From positions 1-6,252 of the forward strand of contig JAKSOJ010000076.1 in the NCBI GenBank assembly GCA_024405645.1: DNA of 6,252 nt, given 5' to 3'. The notes under the pieces are model-generated. The model ran no database searches and was not told where the DNA came from. It saw only the letters and a list, made by a program, of their open reading frames with translations. The translations under genes were made by a program, and so were the position numbers. This DNA is from Phascolarctobacterium sp. (lineage in GTDB: Bacteria; Bacillota; Negativicutes; Acidaminococcales; Acidaminococcaceae). Below, piece by piece: positions 1 to 5,914 of this stretch (within the stretch, counting starts at the first letter, position 1; each line of letters opens with the position of its first letter).

Positions 1-251
1 TAGCTCAATACTATATCTGGAACCTTAATCCAAAAGTTAGTGGTATCGATTGCAACTCTCTCCAATACAGATTAACCACCCACAGTGTAGGTCCTAACAA
101 GCAAATTCCTGAATTCCAAGGTGGTCAAACTGTAACCGTTTACAAAGTTGGCGGTGGTACTGAACCCGCATACTTGTACCATGTAGATTATCTCTTGAGA
201 TCTATCTGGCGTCAAGATTACAAAACTGACGAAATCATTAAGATTATGTAA
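1..251 (+). CDS. 3' end of an unrecognised protein-coding gene
   Basis: An open frame enters from the left edge (first full codon at 3) and gives 82 residues before TAA at 249-251, followed at once by a second in-frame TAA. The C-terminal sequence is not hydrophobic. It alternates polar and beta-branched residues (for example QTVTVYKVGGG) and ends in a charged, probably helical stretch around VDYLLRSIWRQDYKTDE. Codon choice leans to GGT, GTT, TAC and ATC, which fits a well-expressed gene, and a strong terminator stands 20 bases downstream, so this is the last gene of its transcript. The visible part contains no motif I recognise, so no function is given. That the frame is coding is supported by its being open to the edge, the protein-like composition, and the double stop followed by a terminator. 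Confidence 0.75.
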   Translation, partial: AQYYIWNLNPKVSGIDCNSLQYRLTTHSVGPNKQIPEFQGGQTVTVYKVGGGTEPAYLYHVDYLLRSIWRQDYKTDEIIKIM

Positions 252-271
252 TAAACGTATAAAATACAATT

Positions 272-299
272 AAGGCTACTGATGATTCAGTAGCCTTTT
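272..299 (+). terminator. Rho-independent terminator, probably bidirectional
   Basis: A perfect 11-base-pair stem (AAGGCTACTGA at 272-282 with TCAGTAGCCTT at 287-297) closes a four-base loop and runs into TTTT on the + strand. It lies 20 bases after the stop of the left-edge gene. On the minus strand the same hairpin comes just after the stop codon (303-305) of the small membrane protein gene and is followed by a TTAATTGTATTTT tract. It can therefore serve both converging genes. Confidence 0.9.
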
Positions 300-302
300 G
301 CT

Positions 303-512
303 TTAGAAAATTAATGTGTCTAATACCGAGGTTCGATAAACAAGCTGAGATCCAGCCTCCAAAGCCATCATAACACCTATGGCAAGTGCCATAAGCAGAG
401 CAAATTCCTGCTCGGTAAATGGCGGTTCTTCCGCCTGTACTCTTGTATATGCTTTATAACAAAGGGATAACATCATACCAAACATGAAAATCCCAAAATA
501 AATATTTAACAT
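303..512 (-). CDS. Small two-helix membrane protein, unknown function
   Basis: The gene encodes 69 residues. An in-frame ATG six codons upstream (528-530) is possible, but the ATG at 510-512 is preferred because GAGGG (518-522, minus strand) sits five bases before it and would lie inside the longer reading. The protein has a hydrophobic helix at about residues 3-19, a short polar, acidic linker with a proline pair (about 24-36, including QAEEPPFTEQE), and a second hydrophobic helix at about 37-52, then a polar tail. I do not recognise a family. That it is a real gene rather than chance is supported by a near-consensus promoter upstream (555-583), a suitable ribosome binding site and a terminator directly after the stop. 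It stands alone, converging on the left-edge gene and diverging from the hydrogenase-type regulator gene. A role in the membrane is inferred only from hydrophobicity. Confidence 0.7.
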   Translation of the reverse strand: MLNIYFGIFMFGMMLSLCYKAYTRVQAEEPPFTEQEFALLMALAIGVMMALEAGSQLVYRTSVLDTLIF

Positions 513-554
513 AATTTCCCTCAAAATCATAGCAACGCTTTAGTTTCTATAAAA

Positions 555-583
555 AGTATATGCTATGAAGAAGTGAATGTCAA
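555..583 (-). promoter_or_regulatory. Sigma-A-type promoter for the small membrane protein gene
   Basis: On the minus strand TTGACA (578-583) is followed after exactly 17 bases by TATACT (555-560). This is a full -35 match and a one-mismatch -10. Transcription would start near 547, about 35 bases before the chosen ATG. It is the best promoter match in the window. Its -35 hexamer lies just upstream of the oppositely directed promoter of the regulator gene. Confidence 0.8.
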
Positions 584-590
584 ATTGCTT

Positions 591-620
591 TTGCGTAACG
601 TATAATGTAAGGTGTATAAT
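591..620 (+). promoter_or_regulatory. Candidate promoter for the TM1266-type regulator gene
   Basis: Two TATAAT hexamers lie in front of the gene, at 601-606 and 615-620. The second can pair with TTGCGT (591-596) at an 18-base spacer. The first would use TGTCAA (578-583) at 17 bases, which is the reverse complement of the divergent promoter's -35 and a poor match in this direction. Starts would fall near 613 or 627, giving a leader of roughly 20-36 bases that holds only the ribosome binding site. A promoter is very likely here; which -10 is used cannot be decided by eye. Confidence 0.6.
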
Positions 621-648
621 TAAGAAAAGAAAGCATGGAGGTCCTACC

Positions 649-894
649 ATGGAAAATAGAGTTGCTGTTATCTCAATAATTGTCACTAATCCAGCGGCAG
701 TCGAACAATTAAATAAAATTTTACATGATTACGCAGATTACATCATCGGTCGTATGGGCATTCCCTATAAAACCAAAAATATGAATATCATCTGTGTGGC
801 TATAGATGCCCCTCAGGATGCTATATCCGCCCTCTCAGGCAAGTTGGGACGGTTGGAAGGAATAACCGTCAAAACAGCTTTAGCGAAGGCATAA
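649..894 (+). CDS. TM1266-type putative iron-only hydrogenase system regulator
   Basis: This is an 81-residue protein of the family named after Thermotoga TM1266, which is found with [FeFe] hydrogenase and its maturation genes and is thought to be a small ACT-like (ferredoxin-fold) regulator. Recognised features are the N-terminal strand RVAVISIIV, the central GRMGIPYKTKN segment, and the conserved DAPQDAISALSGKLGRLEG stretch followed by VKTA near the C-terminus. The length fits the family. The frame stays open upstream to an ATG at 577, but GGAGG at 637-641, seven bases before the ATG at 649, fixes the start, and the added residues do not look like the family. It is a single-gene transcript with its own promoter and a hairpin terminator. 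No hydrogenase or HydE/F/G gene lies within this window, so a link to hydrogenase here rests on the family alone. The ligand and target are unknown. Confidence 0.9.
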   Translation: MENRVAVISIIVTNPAAVEQLNKILHDYADYIIGRMGIPYKTKNMNIICVAIDAPQDAISALSGKLGRLEGITVKTALAKA

Positions 895-916
895 TGCGAA
901 ATTTAGTATTATGAAA

Positions 917-938
917 TGACATCAATATAGTGATATCA
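917..938. repeat. Imperfect AT-rich dyad
   Basis: Nine of eleven base pairs match around a centre between 927 and 928, with half-sites related to TGACATCA and TGATATCA. It sits between the regulator gene's stop and the terminator hairpin, and no U tract follows it. It could be a chance palindrome in AT-rich DNA, an RNA 3'-end stem or a protein site. Confidence 0.25.
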
Positions 939-942
939 AGAC

Positions 943-971
943 AAAAGAGCTACCAAATCGGCAGCTCTTTT
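943..971. terminator. Bidirectional rho-independent terminator
   Basis: A nine-pair stem (AAAAGAGCT at 943-951 with AGCTCTTTT at 963-971) can extend inward by two C-G pairs after one mismatch (953-954 with 960-961). On the + strand it ends in TTTT and is followed by ATTGTTTTT. On the minus strand it lies seven bases past the kinase stop codon and also ends in TTTT. It therefore closes both the regulator gene and the kinase gene, which converge on it. Confidence 0.88.
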
Positions 972-978
972 ATTGTTT

Positions 979-3258
979 TTACAATCTATTTTTTCCCAAA
1001 GCTTTACCTATCTCTTCCATAATAATGCTTACATCAATAGGCTTAGCAATATGCCCATCCATACCTGCTTCGGCAGCGGCCTTTTTATCTTCTTCAAAAG
1101 CATTCGCTGTCATTGCCAAAATGGGAATACTTGCCTTAACTGGATCGTCCATACTTCTAATAATCCTTGTAGTTTTATAACCATCCATATTAGGCATTTG
1201 AATATCCATAAGAATAACGTCGTAATACTCAGAACCAGCCTTTTGTAGCATATCAATACAAATAATACCATCAGATGCACGTTCCACAAGTACGCCAACT
1301 TCAGTTAATAGTTCAATTGCAATCTCGGCATTAAGATCGTTATCTTCAGCAATGAGAATTCTTATTTTTCTATTAGCATTAAACTCCTTAGCACTAGAAT
1401 GCTCAATATAGTTATCAGGAGCCTCGGCGATTCTATGAGGAATAGTAACAGTAAAGGTTGTTCCCTTACCAAGCTCGCTTTCTACAGTTATAGTGCCACC
1501 CATAAGATCAATAAACTGTTTAACCAGGGGCATACCTAACCCAGTACCTTGAATCTTATTTTCTGTCGCAGTGTGTTCACGCGTAAATTTTTCAAAAATA
1601 GAACCAAGGAATTCTTTTGATATACCTATACCATTATCAGCAACAACAGTTTGAATATTGGTATAACCAACCTTATCACAAGGTATTTCTCTAACCGTTA
1701 TACTAATTTTGCCACCCTCGGGAGTATATTTACATGCATTAGATACAAGATTTAAAGCAATCTCTTTTAACTTAACTACATCTGCATAAATATAGTCTGT
1801 TTTTATATCGGTAATTGTCGTAAACTCTAAGTGCTTCCTCTCGACAATCTCGTCAAAAATTGAATATACATTATATGTAACATCTCGCGGTGAAACTATT
1901 GTTTCGTCAACAGTTTCCTTACCACTTTCAATTCTCGCGATGGTTAAAACATTATTTATCAAGGTCAAGAGAAAATCTCCAGACATCATAAGCTTGTCAA
2001 GATATTTATTGCATCTATCCTTGTCATCTAAATTCTTTTTAATCAGTTCTGCGTAACCTAAAATTGCATTCATAGGTGTACGAATATCATGGGACATATT
2101 GAATATGAACGCACTCTTCGCCCTACTTGCTTTTTCAGCAGCCTTCTTGGCATTGGACAATTCAATTTCTCTTTCTTTATCCTTGAGCACAATATCAGTT
2201 ACATCCGCATGATAACCTCTTAATACAGTTGTACCATCTTCAAGCTTTACAGACGTACCACCACAACGAACATAAATAACACCTTTTACAGGGTGATACC
2301 ATAAATATGTGTTTTCAGAAAACATACCGCTCAACATCTCTTCAACACTTGCTTGTACAGAAGAAAGTGCACTGGGCATAATATGGGAATACCATGTTTC
2401 GTAAACCTCTTCTTCCGTCATACCAACATCGGCACCAAGAAGCCAAAGCATTTTAGCATTAGCTTGCATTCGAGGCTTACAGTCCGGCTTAAGAATAATG
2501 CTCCAAATACCAAAGCCGGCATGAGAAATAATATCATTATATTCCTTCATACGCTTATTAAGCTCTTGTACTGACTCTAATTGTTCCTCCTGCTCATCCA
2601 CATATACAAATGAGTTGAGGAAACAAATACCAATCATGAAACCTAAAGAATATGCTGGCACAAGTGGATAGAAAAATTGCAGCAACGAACAAAGAAACAT
2701 AGTGATAGCAAAATAACAAACCGCTCTATTTCTTCTGTTAAGCCTACCCTCGGAATTGACTGTAACCATGTATGTTTTGTAGGCAATCATGGTAAAAATA
2801 AGGAAATGGCAAGCTACAAGCACATTTCTGTAAGAACATACCTGATACATCCCCTGCTCATCAAAATAGAAATATATGGGAGTAAAGCAGTTTATTGCTA
2901 TTACAGTTGTTTGCACAAACAAAAATACTGTAGATGCACGATTTAAAAATTTACCAAACCAATCATCAATATTCAGATAACCAACAACATAACGGCTCTC
3001 AAAATAAAGTGTCGCTGCCATAACTATGTTGTAAAGAGACGTTTCCCAAAACAGCAAAACAGTATTATTTAACCCAGCGATGATTCCCCATAGCCCATCT
3101 ACAAAATAGTAGCACAAAACGCTAATTAAGAATCTGCGATAGTTCTCAATAGACTTACTGTTTAAAGCCTCCCTGCTAGAATTCAACAGAGAATAGTTAA
3201 TGATAATATGAATGATAATGGCTAGTGTAGGAATAACAGCATAGATGTATCCCTGCAT
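979..3258 (-). CDS. Hybrid sensor histidine kinase with seven-helix N-terminus and C-terminal receiver
   Basis: The 759-residue protein senses an unknown signal at the membrane and passes phosphate from ATP to a histidine and then to its own receiver. About seven hydrophobic helices fill residues 1-220 (near 2-25, 42-63, 66-87, 108-128, 145-165, 179-198, 202-219). A short charged coil follows, then a PAS-like segment (about 240-355, ending GYHADVTDI). HisKA contains SHDIRTPMN with H390. HATPase has N503/N507, DNGIG at 541-545 and [10 protein letters not shown] at 571-580. The receiver has E638/D639, phosphoacceptor D685 ([10 protein letters not shown]), T717 and K739. Nothing essential appears lost. 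The ATG at 3256-3258 is chosen because GGAGG lies eight bases before it; an ATG at 3271-3273 overlaps that site and would add five residues. No Hpt domain or output regulator is fused or adjacent, so the downstream partner must lie elsewhere. It is a single-gene unit ending at a hairpin. Confidence 0.95.
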   Translation of the reverse strand: MQGYIYAVIPTLAIIIHIIINYSLLNSSREALNSKSIENYRRFLISVLCYYFVDGLWGIIAGLNNTVLLFWETSLYNIVMAATLYFESRYVVGYLNIDDWFGKFLNRASTVFLFVQTTVIAINCFTPIYFYFDEQGMYQVCSYRNVLVACHFLIFTMIAYKTYMVTVNSEGRLNRRNRAVCYFAITMFLCSLLQFFYPLVPAYSLGFMIGICFLNSFVYVDEQEEQLESVQELNKRMKEYNDIISHAGFGIWSIILKPDCKPRMQANAKMLWLLGADVGMTEEEVYETWYSHIMPSALSSVQASVEEMLSGMFSENTYLWYHPVKGVIYVRCGGTSVKLEDGTTVLRGYHADVTDIVLKDKEREIELSNAKKAAEKASRAKSAFIFNMSHDIRTPMNAILGYAELIKKNLDDKDRCNKYLDKLMMSGDFLLTLINNVLTIARIESGKETVDETIVSPRDVTYNVYSIFDEIVERKHLEFTTITDIKTDYIYADVVKLKEIALNLVSNACKYTPEGGKISITVREIPCDKVGYTNIQTVVADNGIGISKEFLGSIFEKFTREHTATENKIQGTGLGMPLVKQFIDLMGGTITVESELGKGTTFTVTIPHRIAEAPDNYIEHSSAKEFNANRKIRILIAEDNDLNAEIAIELLTEVGVLVERASDGIICIDMLQKAGSEYYDVILMDIQMPNMDGYKTTRIIRSMDDPVKASIPILAMTANAFEEDKKAAAEAGMDGHIAKPIDVSIIMEEIGKALGKNRL

Positions 3259-3323
3259 AATAAAGACCTCCATAGAGACTCGTTTTATGAAAACTGCATC
3301 AATTAAGCGAAAACTTCAATATC

Positions 3324-3329
3324 ATTATA
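3324..3329 (-). promoter_or_regulatory. Possible -10 element for the kinase gene
   Basis: TATAAT on the minus strand lies about 65 bases before the kinase ATG. No convincing -35 stands at 16-18 bases; TTGCAA occurs but only 11 bases away. Either the promoter needs an activator or the true one was missed. The 250-base gap between the kinase and the zinc-ribbon gene (3259-3508) otherwise holds the + strand promoter at 3443-3471, both ribosome binding sites and a GC-richer patch at about 3354-3386 that I cannot explain. Confidence 0.3.
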
Positions 3330-3442
3330 AAATTCTAGTTTTGCAACAAAAAATCCTGCCTAAAGATGCCCTAGCAAGCCTAGCCATTTGTGAAATTATC
3401 GTGAACAAAATGTGATTTTTCATACGACTTCTTTTCTTTATA

Positions 3443-3471
3443 TTGATGACGTTAACCCATTCTGCTATACT
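3443..3471 (+). promoter_or_regulatory. Extended -10 promoter of the zinc-ribbon/TPM gene cluster
   Basis: TTGATG (3443-3448), a 17-base spacer, and TATACT (3466-3471) preceded by TGC (3463-3465) form a good extended -10 promoter of the housekeeping type. Transcription would start near 3478, roughly 30 bases before the TTG start at 3509. The placement also rules out the upstream in-frame start codons at 3443 and 3446, which lie before the transcript begins. I see no obvious ECF-type promoter such as the SigW type that drives B. subtilis ydjFGHI. Confidence 0.75.
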
Positions 3472-3495
3472 AAAATTACATTCAACTCATTTGTT

Positions 3496-3504
3496 AGGAG
3501 GTGA
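3496..3504 (+). promoter_or_regulatory. Ribosome binding site that fixes a TTG start
   Basis: AGGAGGTGA is an excellent match to the 16S rRNA 3' end. GGAGG (3497-3501) ends seven bases before TTG at 3509-3511. No ATG or GTG in the right frame is as well placed, and the protein begins with the first zinc-ribbon cysteine pair only four residues later. Confidence 0.85.
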
Positions 3505-3508
3505 AGGC

Positions 3509-5095
3509 TTGTCTAGTAGATGTAAAAATTGTGGAGGTACTTTAGAATACGATATCAAGCTTGCTAAAGTAAAGTGCCAACATTGTGACAGTTTATACGA
3601 ACCAGATGAATTTGAAGCCACAACCGCTGCTGAAGAAATCGAAAACGCAAATAAATACGAAGCAACAATGTTCGTTTGTCCCAGCTGCGGAGCAGAAATT
3701 TATGCAACAGAATTTGATGTTGTAGATTATTGCCTTTATTGTGGCACCTTTGTCACTTTAGATAAAAAGCTTACAAAAATAGAAAAACCTAGTCACATTA
3801 TTCCTTTCACAAGAACTAAAGAAGACTGTAAAAAAGCCTATCGCGATGCTTTAAAATATAAAATCTATGCTCCATCCGAATTTCGCGATGAAAAGTTTCT
3901 CGATGGTTTCAAGGGCATTTACGTTCCTTATTGGAACTTCAATTATAAATGTGGTCCTAAAATCAAAATTCGTGGTTCAAAGGATTTAGACCGAGACGGA
4001 GATTATATCAATGTTCAAGGATATGTTACAAATGCAGATTATTCTGCAGAGCTTAACAATATCTGCTACGATGCTTCATCTTCCTTCGATGATGAGATTA
4101 GCTTAGGAATTGCTCCGTTTACCAAAGAAAAAATCAAACCTTTTAACCCAAGTTACATGTTTGGTTTCTTTGGAGATATTGCAGATGTAGATAAATCAGT
4201 CTATAAAGAAGATTCTGACGAGGAAATAAAAGAAAAGCTTTGGAATGGTGTCATCAAGGAAAAATCTCTCAAGGAAGGTTTTCCCGATGAAGATATTCCT
4301 AGTTCCTTTGATAAAGATTTCAACTTCAAATCCTCTACGCAGCTTACCATGCTCCCAGTTTGGTTTTTAACTTGGAGAAAAGGAGATAGACTCGCCTATT
4401 CCGTAGTTAATGGTGATACTGGTGAGCTTTACACAGAAATTCCTGTTAGTATCACTCGTTACCTACTCTTCTCGCTTTTGACAGCAATACCAATTTTCTT
4501 CGCATTAAACGCAAGCATAACCTTTAGCGCTTCTGAAATGCTTACTTTAGCGATGTTCTTATCCTTCTTCATGATTATGCTTTATGTTAACAAACTAGAT
4601 CATATCGTGCGTAGAATGATGCATATGGATGACAGAGGCTTTTTAGAAACTCACGATGATGCCAAAGAAGTAAGCGAAACAATTAGCGAAAACTACGTAA
4701 CTCTTTGTTGGAACGAATGCAGTGATTTCTTCTGGGAGAACAAATTTTACTTTGTTATTATTCTTTTGGCTCTTGTTGCTCAGCCTGAAATACCTATTTT
4801 AGCACTTATAGTAACAGTTGTTGGTACACCCATTTATACCTTTTACCGCTTATACTACAACTCCAAATTTTTCAAAGGCTTATCTGTTTGGCGTGATGTA
4901 GCCGGTTCGATTATCTCCCTCATCGTCGCTGCATGCATGCTCATCTATGATCCTGCTCCAGATATTTACTATTATGGTAGTGCCATAGCTTGCATGATAG
5001 GAATTGCCTTGGCTGCTATTGGTCTTGTTTCTAGATATAACGAATTTCTCACAAGACCTGCGCCCCACTTCTTTAGAAAGGGGGACCAAGCATAA
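3509..5095 (+). CDS. Membrane protein with two N-terminal zinc ribbons (YdjG-like, extended)
   Basis: The 528-residue product starts at TTG. Two TFIIB-like zinc ribbons are visible: C5/C8 with C23/C26, and C57/C60 with C75/C78. A soluble domain follows (about 95-315) with the family-typical segments IPF, GIYVPYWNF and LPVWFLTWRKGDRLAYSVVNGDTGELYTEIPVS. About six hydrophobic helices lie near 317-336, 340-360, 412-430, 431-448, 465-481 and 487-507. The zinc ribbons should be cytoplasmic. The nearest described relative by architecture is B. subtilis YdjG, which with the TPM protein YdjH and SPFH protein YdjI recruits PspA to the membrane. YdjG is about 340 residues, so this protein is markedly longer, with the extra length in membrane segments and a polar insert (361-411). 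Its stop overlaps the next start by one base (TAATG), so the two are translated together and probably act as partners. The exact activity is unknown; DNA binding is not implied by the zinc ribbons. Confidence 0.88.
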   Translation: MSSRCKNCGGTLEYDIKLAKVKCQHCDSLYEPDEFEATTAAEEIENANKYEATMFVCPSCGAEIYATEFDVVDYCLYCGTFVTLDKKLTKIEKPSHIIPFTRTKEDCKKAYRDALKYKIYAPSEFRDEKFLDGFKGIYVPYWNFNYKCGPKIKIRGSKDLDRDGDYINVQGYVTNADYSAELNNICYDASSSFDDEISLGIAPFTKEKIKPFNPSYMFGFFGDIADVDKSVYKEDSDEEIKEKLWNGVIKEKSLKEGFPDEDIPSSFDKDFNFKSSTQLTMLPVWFLTWRKGDRLAYSVVNGDTGELYTEIPVSITRYLLFSLLTAIPIFFALNASITFSASEMLTLAMFLSFFMIMLYVNKLDHIVRRMMHMDDRGFLETHDDAKEVSETISENYVTLCWNECSDFFWENKFYFVIILLALVAQPEIPILALIVTVVGTPIYTFYRLYYNSKFFKGLSVWRDVAGSIISLIVAACMLIYDPAPDIYYYGSAIACMIGIALAAIGLVSRYNEFLTRPAPHFFRKGDQA

Positions 5096-5862
5096 TGCGT
5101 TATATTAAATTATTATGTTTAGTTGTTCTAAGTTTTCTTGTAATTAACGTTTTCGCTAATCCTGTTTATGCAGAAAACGAAGCTCCCAAGTACAAGGTCA
5201 TGGTCATCGACAAAGCAGATCTTTTAACTGATTACGGTGAAAAAGAGCTTGCTAAGGAAATGCAAGAGCTTGTGGATTATGGCAACGTAGTATTCTTCAC
5301 CACCAAATTAAAAAAAGGTGCTAATTACGAAAAGCATTGCGAAGAAACCTACTACAAACTTTTCGGAAATGAACCCGGTGTAATTTTCCAAATCGATATG
5401 GGCAATCGCAAGCTCACTTTAAGTGCATCAACGCAAATGGAACAATTAATAGGTTCTGAGCGTAGTAGTATCGTAGATAATATTTACCAGCTTGCTTCCA
5501 AGAGGAAATACTACGAATGTGCTAGCGAATGCTTTAAGCAAATTAAAATTGTCATTAACAACGGAGAAATTGCCCACGATATGAAATATATCGACAATGC
5601 AATTATTGCAGTTGTTCTCGGTCTAATGGTTAATTTCTTCTTAATTTTTGCCACTTCTAGAACCAGCAATAGAAAAGAAAAACGCAAGCTCCTTGGCGAC
5701 ATGGCGCTCGACACAACTCTTGCGGGAGTTGCCATTAACCTCGGCAGAACGTCCAGACGCTATGAACCTAGAAAATCTAGCCGTAGCGGAGGAGGCGGTG
5801 GTTTCTCTGGTGGCGGAGGAGGCGGAGGATTCTCCGGAGGAAGCAGTAGCCACGGTTTCTAG
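5095..5862 (+). CDS. TPM-domain membrane-anchored protein with glycine-rich tail (YdjH/YgcG-like)
   Basis: The 255-residue protein has a signal peptide at 1-26 (hydrophobic core 5-20, likely cleavage after VYA), a TPM domain (also called TLP18.3/Psb32/MOLO-1) at about 33-155 opening with VIDKADLLTDYGEKEL, one membrane helix at about 168-187, a basic cytoplasmic stretch (190-230), and a tail of glycine, serine and phenylalanine. Domain order and length (YdjH is about 254 residues) match B. subtilis YdjH and the YgcG family. The TPM domain should face outside and the glycine tail inside. The ATG at 5095 overlaps the preceding stop codon, with AAAGGGGGA (5077-5085) nine bases upstream inside the previous gene, so translation is probably coupled. 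The family's biochemical role is unsettled; a membrane-stress scaffold role is inferred from the YdjG-YdjH comparison. Confidence 0.9.
   Translation: MRYIKLLCLVVLSFLVINVFANPVYAENEAPKYKVMVIDKADLLTDYGEKELAKEMQELVDYGNVVFFTTKLKKGANYEKHCEETYYKLFGNEPGVIFQIDMGNRKLTLSASTQMEQLIGSERSSIVDNIYQLASKRKYYECASECFKQIKIVINNGEIAHDMKYIDNAIIAVVLGLMVNFFLIFATSRTSNRKEKRKLLGDMALDTTLAGVAINLGRTSRRYEPRKSSRSGGGGGFSGGGGGGGFSGGSSSHGF
5788..5841 (+). repeat. Two tandem 27-bp units coding for GGGGGFSGG
   Basis: Residues 232-240 and 241-249 of the TPM protein are identical nine-residue units. The two DNA copies (5788-5814 and 5815-5841) differ at five positions, all third codon positions and all synonymous. The gene then ends with SSSHGF. 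The GC-rich repeat also opens false reading frames on both strands here. Confidence 0.9.
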
Positions 5863-5914
5863 TTTCTTCTCACTAAAATTGATTTTACCAATTATATGAC
5901 AAAGGAGTTTTCCC

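Noticed and set aside
72..269. Minus-strand frame opposite the left-edge gene
   Set aside because: Opposite a better-supported coding frame that ends in a double stop and terminator; no ribosome binding site.
577..648. Longer reading of the TM1266-type regulator from an ATG at 577
   Set aside because: It would begin at or upstream of the likely transcription start, has no ribosome binding site, and adds 24 residues that do not fit the family; GGAGG at 637-641 fixes the ATG at 649.
973..1248. Open frame on the + strand opposite the kinase receiver (also 2353-2574 and 2677-2946)
   Set aside because: Antisense to an intact, well-recognised kinase gene, with no ribosome binding site or recognisable protein.
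1110..1298. Second minus-strand frame inside the kinase gene
   Set aside because: Overlaps the receiver domain in another frame; no start signals and low-quality composition.
3343..3390. Riboswitch or terminator on the minus strand ahead of the kinase gene
   Set aside because: There is a T run after a GC-rich patch, but I could find no inverted repeat long enough for a stem and no known riboswitch motif.
4880..5089. Minus-strand frame opposite the end of the zinc-ribbon gene
   Set aside because: Antisense shadow of conserved membrane helices, with no signals of its own.
5863..5914. Terminator between the TPM and LOG genes
   Set aside because: Only short AATTG/AATT complementarity without a GC stem or U tract.
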